The notes beneath the pieces are model-generated. The model was not told where the DNA came from, did not search any database, and was given only the letters and a program-made list of their open reading frames with translations. Shown here piece by piece: positions 55,164-64,000 of a DNA stretch of 64,000 bases; within the stretch, counting starts at the first letter, position 1, and each line of letters begins with the position of its first letter. The position numbers and the translations under genes were made by a program. Source of the DNA: Annona cherimola (taxonomy: Eukaryota > Streptophyta > Magnoliopsida > Magnoliales > Annonaceae); assembly GCA_030490835.1 (NCBI GenBank), contig CM059977.1, positions 10,258,765 to 10,322,764 on the forward strand, read 5' to 3'.

Positions 55164-56055
55164 AAAGGGGTTTTTCCCAAATACACATACTTTGTTTAAC
55201 ATTAATTCCAAATGTACCAATTATGTTTCAAAAATACCAAATATATTCACTACGTTTACATGCACTCTCAAAAATGCCAACTATATTACATATGTTAATA
55301 AACGCCGTTAAACTATTTGTAAAATTACCAATATGCCTATCAAATTTAAGATCGAATTCAAAATTTTGAATATTACAATTCACCGATACCCTAATCGCAC
55401 AAGAGTTTTAAATATAAAAAGTTCTAATTTTATTCCCATTTCGTTTTATTTGATCTTTTATTATTTTACACTAGAGATATTTTTGGCATTTAGAAAATTA
55501 TAATCAACGTTTAAATGGATGGCTATTAACTTACTTAATAGCCTTTAACAAAGCAGACATTTTTAGGAATATATACAAACATAGTAAGTATATCTGAGAT
55601 TTCTGAAACTTATTGAATATGGGTGTGTTTGGGAATGAATAAAATTTTTAGTGAAAAGTTTTGAAGAATAAAAGTTGTCAAATGATGTGATATGATAGGG
55701 GTAATGATGAGGAGTAAAGAGAATAAAGTTAAAATAAATAGGTTATTTGTATAGGTAATTGTGTAGAAATGATTGAAAAGTAGGATGGTTTGTGTTGGAA
55801 AATGTAAAAAAATAATTAAAAAATAAAAGCGTAGTAGAGAATGAAAAGTTTTAAATTGAAAAGTTTTAAGTGAAAACTTTTTGTTAATGCCAAACACCCC
55901 CTATATATGAGATTAAAGTCAAACGTGGTGGATATATTCAGAAAATTTAAAAAAATTCCTGCTTCAGAAATATATGCAAATGTAGATATATCTGAAATTT
56001 TTAAAACGTATCTAGAATTAGGGTCAAATGGAGAGGTTATATTTAGAAAAACTAA
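55164..56055. mobile_element. MITE-like element (family B), split by a Tourist-like MITE
   Basis: Copy of the 44010-44453 element. Its left part (55164-55620) and right part (55902-56055) are separated by a 281-bp MITE. The left end TTTTTCCCAAATACACATAC pairs loosely with the complement of the right end. Confidence 0.6.
55621..55901. mobile_element. Tourist-like MITE nested in family B element
   Basis: Ends GGGTGTGTTTGGG and CCAAACACCCCC with TAT on both sides (55618-55620 and 55902-55904). It is close in sequence to 42037-42326, so probably a recent insertion. Confidence 0.82.
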
Positions 56056-56285
56056 AAAAAAAAAAAATTGTAGATGCACGCGGCGTGTTTGCAGGTCCTA
56101 TATGCAAATTTACCAAAAGCGTACTACAATTCTACAAATCGCGGAGGGCACGCAGCCGGCCTGAGAGAACGAGCAGAGACTGCGAAGAAGGGCGGAGGCT
56201 AAAGGGTCTAACAAAAAACTCCTGCTCCATCTACTTTCATTCGCTCTCTCTCCTCGGCCCTTGGTTCTAGTTCTACTGCAGTAGG

Positions 56286-59200
56286 ATGGCGAAGGGAATT
56301 TCATCCTCCGACGACGTGGTGATCAAAGCTCCGACTGACCAGCGCTCTTATCGTGTTCTCCACCTCCCCAACGGCCTGTGCGCCGTTCTCGTCCACGACC
56401 CAGAGATCTTCCCCGGGAAGCTTCCAGAAGATTCTCGAACCCAAGAGACCGACGATGATGAGGATGGGCAAGAAGACGAAGAGGATGAAGTTGACGATGG
56501 CGACGATGATGATGAAGAGGAGGACGAAGAAGAAGAAATGGTAGAAGACGAAGAAGGAGAGAGTAAGAAGAGAAAGGACGGGGCTATGCCGACCAAAAAG
56601 GTTGGATTTTTTCCACGTGGTTCTTTCTTTTACCGCTGTATTTCAAAATATGTTTACATTCATGATACGGATGTTGGACTTCTCTTTGTTATTTTCTGTC
56701 ATTTTCTGTCTCGTGCTGGGCACTTCTGCTTTATCCTCATGAAGTCCTAATTTTAATTTATTTATAGGCAGCAGCCGCAATGTGTGTAGGAATGGGGAGC
56801 TTCGCTGATCCCTTCGAGGCACAAGGCCTTGCCCATTTTTTGGGTGCGTTGGTTTCTGTTTTTTGCTGCTCCCTTGCTTTTCCTTTAATACTGCCTCATA
56901 TTTCAATATGCTAGTTCACTGATTTTATCTGCAATTTGCTTCTATAGGAGATAATTCGTATCTGATCAACACCAAATTCCATTTCCGATTGATTCTTAAT
57001 GTTCTTTATGCTCAAAGAGTTCTTCAGTTGAACATAACCCTAGAGGAAACACAATATTACTGTTACATAAAATATATTGAACAAATGTTTATGAATGGTG
57101 GCATTAAGAGATGGAAGAAAGGAATAAGTAGCAATTTGATATTGCTGGTAGAAAAGCACATATCATCCTCATGGACCTTAAGTCCTCACCTTTGGTTAAG
57201 TCGTTTTCCAAATAGTCTAAATTCAGTTTAATTGTCATAAATTGTGAATGGAGTGGATTCATCTTGTATATGTATATATGTCCATATCATGGTGGATCCA
57301 CACATTGTCGGTCTTTGCTGCTGATCCATTGGATCGGTGTATAACTATGAAAAGTGAATTCTTTATATGCCTGTTTGAAAAATCTTTACGTGGCCTGCAT
57401 AACTAGGAAAAAGTGAATTCTTTATATGCCTGTATAACTAGAAAAAATGGATTCTTTATAGGCCTGTATAAAATATTTACTTTCAAATGCTTGTATGTTA
57501 TATACATGGACAATACACATATGGGCATTATATGGCTCTGGAGCAACATAACAAGTCTAGTAGAAGAATGGTGAACACTCATAGATTTTCAATGCTGTGT
57601 TGTGCTCTTGGCCAGGGAGGATGTTGTTTCAGTCTCAAATGTGATTGTTGTCTTAGGTAAGTAACTAAAGGAACACCAGATACGGAAATTCAACTTGGCA
57701 TTCACAACTATAGGAATTTAACTTGGGGTACATGATATTAATCATAATTAAAACCGGGGCATCATTTTTTTTCCCTATTTGGCTTTTAGTTTCAGTGAAT
57801 CCAGTGATATTTTGATTGCCAATTAGTTGTAATTTACACGCGAGTGAACATGGTTGAAACATATATTGTTGCTTTTGATGCATGCACATTTTAGTCTTGG
57901 CTCTTTTCCATTGCAGAACACATGCTCTTTATGGGGAGCTCAAAATTTCCTGATGAGAATGAGGTCTGTTATAAATTTTGTTACACAATTAATCATTCTT
58001 TTGAACTTTGAAGGGATGCGTTTATTTTGTTATGACCACTGCCCATGTGTTTTCTTTGACCCTTCTTGAAATATTATATTATCATGGTTCTTTCTGTATC
58101 CTGTGATCTTGGTTTTTCTTTCTGTGTATCTTGCATGTCACTAGGGCACGTGTGCTCATCAGCAACATGATTGCTGTTGTGTTTTCTCTTCCCATCATTG
58201 TAAAAATATTATAGGATGCATCCCGGCTAATTCGATTCAGCTCCATAATCCTGTGCCCTTGTTTTGTCACTTTTTATTTTATTTTATCTTCTAGGCATAT
58301 GTTTAGCTAAATGGCCTTAAATATTCTCTACCTACTTCCATCCATGTCCTTCCTAGTCCACTTCTTCAGCTTTTAGAATTGTCAACTTGATGTCTGAAGT
58401 GTTATGTTATCATGCTCCTCAATGAGCTTATAACAAGAGGTTGCAATTGCTTCTCAAGTCTGATAGCCTTCCCTTGCTGGGCTGGGGTCTAGCGTTAACA
58501 GTGATTTTTTTTGTACCTGAGGGATGCAATTTTCTTGTTAATTCATTCCATGTTTACATGTTATCTCTATGATTCTTCCTAACTATGGAAGTGTTGCAAC
58601 TAAGTATATTCAAGTCATCTGATGTAAAGATTTTTTTTATATGTTTGGATTATCAGCATGAATTTGCTAAATGTCAAGAATGTGGCAGTAGCATTATTAA
58701 TGCGAATATTGGTTGTCTGTGGATCCCGGTTTTATTGTTTTCCTTTTTAGTATGATAGTTACTTGTCAAAGCATGGAGGTTCAACGAATGCTTATACAGA
58801 ATATTGGTTGTCTGTGGATACCAGTTTTATTGTTTTCCTTTTTAGTATGATAGTTACTTGTCAAAGCATGGAGGTTCAACGAACGCTTATACAGAAACTG
58901 AGTATACGTGCTACCATTTTGAAGTCAACAGAGAATTCCTCAAGGGTGCACTGAAAAGGTAACTAGTATTATGCATACTGCATTGCGTATTGCATGAATC
59001 TTTTTGCATTCAAAATGATTGTGGCTTCTTGTTCCTTGCTTGTGGAATCTGCTTTTGTATCCAGAACAAGGTTTTCAACGGGCTATGTTCATGTGAACTT
59101 TTTCAAGCTTGGCTTGTCCTGATCTTTAGGTTCATGTCAGGTGGTGCCATGGAATTTACCACCTGCATGCTTTAATGGGGCATGGCCTGGCTGCTATATA

Positions 59201-62200
59201 ACCACATTTTCTTTAGCATCATGGATCCAGCCTGAGACAGTGCAGGCTATGGTTGTCATGCGACTGCTCGGCTTGTTGCTTGATATCAATCAGTTTATGT
59301 CTGCACATTCGTCTGAATTCTGAACTCTTAGTAGGAAATAATCAGAGCTGTTTTTTCAGTTTTATTCTGTTTATCAATTTTTTTGGAATTTTTAATGAAA
59401 TTGCAACTTGTTAAAAGTTAATTATAGAAGGGCTATATAGAAGCAGTTTCATGCAACCTCTTCCATTTTTAATATCTCGATGGTTGATGGGAAATCTACC
59501 CCCTTCATTGTATTTACCATCATTTTTTTCAGTTAAAAGATTAAGTTTCATCTGAATTAAATACACGCATGGGTCACATTTGTAGAAAAATATATATATT
59601 CATGTGTAAATTATGAAAAATGCTTAGATCAGTTTACATATTTATTAGAATTGTAATAATACTTTATAGAACCATTTATCTATAGTAATGACATTTTAGA
59701 TGGTTTAGATGTTGCAAATACAATTTTAAAATTGATATTTAGCATTAAAATTTTTATACTTTGATTTTACACATTTGTAGATGAGGCTTATGCACAGTGA
59801 TACTAGACAAATGTGAAGGTTTACGTGATAATATAAATGATGCCAAATACAATAGATGAAGTAAATTTTCTATCAAGTACTAAGATATTAAGGATGGAAG
59901 GAGTTACATAGAACTGTTGCGGTTGAGGTGCATTACACAAGCTGGTTGATCTGGCAGAGATGATTCTGTTCATCTTGTAGGCTTACAATCATGGAATTGT
60001 TATTATTACATGGTAAAATGTACATAATATTCCAGTTAAAGAAAATTGGTTCCTTTATTGTACAGATTTTCTCAGTTCTTTGTATCGCCACTAATTAAAG
60101 CCGAAGCGATGGAACGAGAGGTTTTAGCCGTTGATTCAGGTAGTTCACATTTTCATTTGAATTGTCTGATTTTGTTATTATATTCCTGTTGTTACGATTT
60201 TAGATTGGTATGTTCGCAAATTATTTGGTTCTTTTGTGCTATTCTCTTTTCTGATCAAGACCAAATTTAGAATTCAATCAGGTTCTTCAAAATGACGGGT
60301 GTCGGCTTCAACAGCTCCTGTGCCACACATCTCTACCAGGCCATCCTTTTAACAGATTCTTCTGGGGTATGGTTGCATCAACGTGGTAATTTCTGTTGGT
60401 TGCTTATGTGTATTTCAACATCCATGAATGGGTGTCTGATGTATTTATGTTTCTGGCCTTCTCGTGGGTGCAATGGTAAAAACTTATATTCCAGTTTTTC
60501 TTTTTCTTTCTGATCCTTCAGTCTCAGCCTCTGAGATGCAATTCACGGAGAATAATCATTGTACCGTTATATTTGTTCTCATTAAAGATTTGATTTACTT
60601 ACAAACTTCCTCCTATTTGTCTGTTCCTTTCTATATCACATTATGATTAATGCTTTTTGCATTCTTGCATTGTAGGGAATAAGAAGAGCTTGAGTGATGC
60701 CATGGACAGAGGAATCGATTTGCGTGAACAAATTTTGAAGTTTTATAGAGAAAATTATCATGGTGGTCTAATGAAACTTGTGGTCATTGGTGGAGGTAAT
60801 TTTTGTTCTTGGATTTAGAACACTTAATAGTGGAAGGTATACTATTTGGCATGAATAATTTGATATCATTGTCACAGGGTTTATCAGATCTATGGGTTAT
60901 AGAAACAAAGGGGTTGATCCATCACAGTATGAGAAATGTTTAAGTTGAATGTCAGCGCTGATCAAAGATACATTCAAAATGCATGTTGGTTCTTAAAATG
61001 AAACCTGTCTGTTATGATTCATCTTTTTCTTTATTATTATTGTTTTTAAATACTGATTTGATTATTTATTCCCAATTTCAATTAAATATTTGGAAATTTA
61101 AAAAATCATCACTATTTTGCAGAACAATCTAAGCTGAACATGTGATCATTCATTGTCTAATTGTAATTAGATTAGGAGAAAATGAAAGTATTTTCCGTTA
61201 TACTTAAAATGTTTAATTTTTTTTCCTGAACTTGGAATCACAATTGATTTTGGATATTTTGTTCATGAAACATTCATGGCGAGCATATGCCAGCAATTAC
61301 CTTTGTTTCTCTCTATTTTCATATGATGAGGCTTGTTATCACTGTGTTAACCAATGGGCTGTCTCATTACATGTGATCTACCAGCTGTTTTCCGAGGGTA
61401 ATCTGATGCGGTCACAAGGGTATGTAGCATCATGGCTCTGCTTCATAAAATCCAGTCACACTGGTATATGTTTGTCTAGATCATAGTTATTAAAGGCGCA
61501 TGGCGAGGACCCCTAGGGGCCTAGGTGTGAGGCATGCACCCAAGTGAAGCAAGGTCATATAACATAGCACTATATAAATTTGATAATATATGTAATTTAT
61601 AAGGAAATATTCAATATATTCCGGTCATAGCCTTATGAATAAAGGCAACCTCAAATTTCTCCAATCTGAAATTTAATTGAAAAAAGGGTGAAATTGAAGA
61701 AAACTCTATTTGACCACTAGAAATTTTGTATATTTTCGAGCAAATTAAATAAGGCACACTAGAGGCACCTCAAGGCTCAGGAGGTGGGCCTGAGTGAGCC
61801 TTGAGCCTAGGCCCTAGGCACACCTTTAACGATTATGGTCTAGATGGGCTTGTCATTGTTGAACAATATAAGTGTGTCCATTCATCAAGTATGCCTTTTT
61901 ATTCTAAGCTGATGAACATTATCAAGAATTATTTTTGTCGAGTTGTTTTCTGTCTTGTTTTTTTACTATATGAAGCATAGATTTGTTGTTGCAGAGCCTT
62001 TAGAAACACTTGAAGATTGGGTGTTGGAGCTATTTAGTGATGTTAAAGAAGGTCATTGCTTGAACATGGTTGATCACAAGGTTGAATATATTTGGAAACC
62101 TCATAAGATCTACAGGATGGAAGCCATTAAAGATGTGAATATCCTGAATTTGACCTGGACATTGCCATGTCTGCACAAAGAATACCTAAAGAAGCCAGAG

Positions 62201-63475
62201 GACTACTTGGCACATATTTTGGGACATGGTAAGTTCATATTTGGCTATTGAAGATTGGCACAGGATTTTGAAATTTATCAATGCTCTCTTTTATAGCAAT
62301 TGATCTTGAGAGTAAAAAAGAAAAACTGATGCGCAATTTTTTTTTTTTTTGTGTGGCTTTTTTGTGTATTTTTTTCCTTTTGGAAAGACATCCATTGCAT
62401 CTGACCCAAAAGAGACTTGGATATTGGATATTTTCCAATTACCAATTACATCCAGTGGTATAACAGAGCTTTTCACCCCTTTATTCCTTTTTTGTATATT
62501 TTTTTCTTACGGAAAGGGAACCATTGGATTGGACACAAGGTTTACTTGGATATTAAACATCATCCAGTTACATCTAGTGGTACAGCGGAGGCTCCAGCTT
62601 CCTATCAGTGATTAATCATCATCATCATCATCATCATCACAAACTGTTTCCACCTTTCTTATCAACTAGATAGTGCAATTGTAGAAGGGAAATCATGGGA
62701 TGCTTGGCGAAAGCACAGGAGAAAACAGCTAACTAGGAGTGGAGGAGGAAAGTTAGCTATACTTCTCTCAGTTCTAAGCTCCTGCTGGGTCCATGACAAG
62801 GAATTAAAATCAGCAACGTCATTAGCCTCTATTCTGATGTCAATAGGGATTTATTGGTTTTCTCCTCCATTTTTAGATTGAAAGTAGCATTTTTGTTCCT
62901 CTTTATTTTCTTAGTTCTAAGTCATCTTTATATGTGCAACTTTCGACACTTGAAATCTTATAATCGTGGCACACAAGAACCATCAGGGATTCAGAATATA
63001 GTGGATTATCATATGCTTTGGGCTTTGAAAATTTTGGCATTTGATCCATTTTACAGAGATCTGGGAGCCATTTACTATTCTGTTGTCATTCTAGAAGGAT
63101 CAATTCCTTTAAATGAAAAAATGAACTTTTTTGTGTTGTAATTTTGAATTTGCTATTCATTGTTTTCTGGATTGTTGCTTACTTTTGTCAAGGGTAATGT
63201 TCTTCGATTTTTTGGATTCCTATTTCCTTTTGGTTGTCCAAACTGGAATACCTGCTTTTCAGAAATGCGAAAATGGTTGGACTATATAGGTGCTGATGAG
63301 ACCAAAAACGTCACTTCTATTTTCAGAGGCCAAGGGGAGCTTGCATTTCTTTCTCAAGGCCAAAGGATGGGCAACCTCATTGTCTGCTGGTGTTGGTGAT
63401 GAGGGGATGTACCGATCTTCTCTAGCATACATCTTTGTCATGTCTATATATCTCACAGAATCTGGTTTACAAAAT
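56286..63475 (+). CDS. Nardilysin-like M16 metallopeptidase (5' part; continues beyond window)
   Basis: Nine exons join in frame to the first 408 aa: 56286-56600, 56768-56843, 57917-57963, 58846-58958, 60066-60139, 60271-60366, 60676-60795, 61995-62228, 63327-63475. Residues 54-97 are very acidic (Asp/Glu runs), the hallmark of nardilysins among insulin-degrading-enzyme relatives. The inverted zinc motif HFLEH is at 128-132 and is split by an intron after Leu. The downstream ligand Glu falls at 209 (MEREVLAVDSE), 77 residues after the second His, as in insulysin. Later motifs HPFNRFFWG, HGGLMKLVVIGG, LTWTLPCL, KKPEDYLAHILGHE and KGWATSLSAGVGDEG match plant homologues of about 1020 aa. It should cut peptides, probably at basic residues; substrates are unknown. 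The start follows a CT-rich leader and gives the family N-terminus. Exon 4 has a duplicated acceptor (58705-58894). Confidence 0.94.
56601..57916 (+). other. Peptidase introns 1 and 2
   Basis: Intron 1 (56601-56767) and intron 2 (56844-57916) flank the 76-nt exon with the HFL half of the zinc motif. Intron 2 carries three diverged tandem copies of an about 40-bp unit (GTGAATTCTTTATATGCCTGT) at about 57350-57470. No nested gene. Confidence 0.85.
58705..58894 (+). repeat. 95-bp tandem duplication across the exon 4 acceptor
   Basis: Units 58705-58799 and 58800-58894 are nearly identical. Each contains intron end (TTTTCCTTTTTAG) plus the first 49 bases of exon 4 (YDSYLSKHGGSTNAYT). Use of the second acceptor (exon from 58846) gives the family protein. 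The first acceptor (58750) would add 95 nt and shift the frame. Confidence 0.95.
58959..60065 (+). other. Peptidase intron 4
   Basis: 1.1-kb intron holding a copy of repeat family D at 59415-59915. No nested gene recognised. Confidence 0.85.
59415..59915. repeat. Dispersed AT-rich repeat (family D) in peptidase intron
   Basis: Best match in the window to the bZIP intron copy: TATAGAAGCA.TTTCA.....CTCTTC.ATTTTTAA, GTAATAATACTTTATA, TAGATGTTG, TTAGCATTAAA, GATTTTACACATT.GTAGATG and GATAATATAAATGATGC.AAATA, ending in GTT(T)ACATAGAA.TG. Confidence 0.75.
60796..61994 (+). other. Peptidase intron 7
   Basis: 1.2-kb intron with a hAT-type MITE at 61482-61837. The remaining sequence shows nothing recognisable. 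Confidence 0.85.
61482..61837. mobile_element. hAT-type MITE with exact 8-bp TSD, intronic
   Basis: 356 bp with inverted ends CATAGTTATTAAAGGCG and the complement of CATAATCGTTAAAGGTG, and exact target duplication GTCTAGAT at 61474-61481 and 61838-61845. The inner ends carry GGGGCCTAGG/CCTAGGCCCTAGG motifs. No coding. Confidence 0.9.
62229..63326 (+). other. Peptidase intron 8 with diverged duplication and ATC microsatellite
   Basis: 62360-62480 and 62490-62600 are diverged tandem copies (ACTTGGATATT..A.AT, CCA.TTACATC.AGTGGTA). An ATC microsatellite follows at 62613-62638. No exon-like sequence of the peptidase family was found here. Confidence 0.8.
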
Positions 63476-64000
63476 GTATGTTTTCTTTGACCATCTAATT
63501 TTCTGTTTCTTCTCAGTTTATGTTTAGTATTCTACTAACCTTTTGGTATAATTTTGTTGCCTTCACAAATTGCCCTTATGATCTTACATAAGAATTGCCT
63601 GTTCTTCTTGACATGCTTGAGAATTTTAAAAGATGTCCTGGAGTTCCTTTTTTTTATTAATTTATTTTTTTCATTTTCATTTCAGAACCGAAACTGGCAT
63701 CTTTGATGCATTTACTTTTTGTGGATGATAAAGCCAAATATGTTAACTTTTCTATGTTTGCTTTTCTGTGTTGGTTATTCAAAAAGGATGACTGTTACCG
63801 GCCTTGTCCCCAAAAAAAAAAAAAAAACTATTGACTTTCAAGTCTGCATTTTAAGGTAAAAATAGTTAAGAGGGTCATGAGATCACCATTCTTCCTCTTC
63901 TTCTTCCTCACTCTCCTTGTCCGAGTAACCTTTTGTGGATGGTAGAGCCAAACATATTGACTTTTCTATGTTTAGCTTTTCTGTGCTGATTATGCAAAAA
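63476..64000 (+). other. Start of peptidase intron 9
   Basis: After the donor GTATGT at 63476 no next exon is found before the window ends. Two direct copies of an about 70-bp segment (TTTTGTGGATG.TA.AGCCAAA.AT) lie at about 63718-63788 and 63931-64000. Confidence 0.7.

Noticed and set aside
56348..56596. Minus-strand Ser-rich open frame (82 aa)
   Set aside because: It is the antisense of the Asp/Glu-rich peptidase exon 1; GAA/GAT/GAC repeats read as serine-rich on the other strand.
58751..58799. First copy of peptidase exon 4 as the real exon
   Set aside because: Splicing at 58751 shifts the frame after 95 nt; only the exon from 58846 gives the family sequence and joins exon 5 in phase.
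62854..63141. 95-aa open frame in peptidase intron 8
   Set aside because: Does not match any part of the M16 family, and exons 8 and 9 join directly in phase without it.

Overview
This is a window of a plant nuclear genome, most likely a woody eudicot. The evidence is AT-rich DNA, GT-AG introns up to 3 kb, plant-specific gene families (group I bZIP, type 1 lipid transfer proteins) and many plant transposable elements (L1-type LINE, hAT, Tourist-like and fold-back MITEs, an LTR retrotransposon). The style of the repeats resembles Fagales to me, but the sequence alone does not fix the family. Nothing bacterial is present: no operons, CRISPR array or integron.

Four intact genes and several broken ones can be supported. 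A group I bZIP transcription factor (bZIP18/bZIP52-like) lies on the + strand at 6058-12695 in four coding exons, giving 343 aa. Its last exon has two degenerate downstream copies, near 13.97-14.30 kb and 19.04-19.20 kb. Each copy is followed by a minus-strand type 1 non-specific lipid transfer protein (nsLTP) gene: a frameshifted one at 15699-16273 and an intact one at 21071-21894. The two blocks (about 13485-16775 and 18525-22335) align along most of their length and form a tandem segmental duplication. A third, intact nsLTP gene is at 38285-38925 (-). All three nsLTP genes share one architecture: one large exon, one intron, and a final 10-nt coding exon. The right end (56286-63475, +) holds nine exons encoding the first 408 aa of a nardilysin-like M16 metallopeptidase that runs off the window.

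Region by region: 1-3041 is the 3' end of an LTR retrotransposon whose LTR contains a hAT-type element, itself containing a Tourist-like MITE. 3042-5490 is AT-rich with MITEs. 5.5-13.4 kb is the bZIP gene. 13.5-22.3 kb is the bZIP-fragment/LTP duplication, broken by fold-back elements. 22.6-30.2 kb is LINE debris: a short + strand piece, then a long degenerate minus-strand L1-type element with ORF1 and ORF2 remnants. 30.2-38 kb is gene-poor repeats. 38-39 kb is the third LTP gene. 39-56 kb is gene-poor, with MITEs, an RNase H relic and a 1.9-kb hAT element keeping the end of its transposase reading frame. 56-64 kb is the peptidase gene.

The genes have separate roles: nuclear transcription control (bZIP), secreted lipid binding at the cell wall and cuticle (nsLTPs), and peptide processing (M16 peptidase). 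They do not form a pathway. From memory, the bZIP and nardilysin-like genes also sit close together on Arabidopsis chromosome 1, so they may mark an old syntenic block into which the LTP genes and transposons have come. No wholly new system was recognised. The best observations are the two-step bZIP-exon/LTP duplication, a 95-bp tandem duplication that doubles a splice acceptor in the peptidase gene, and a set of MITE families with exact target-site duplications.
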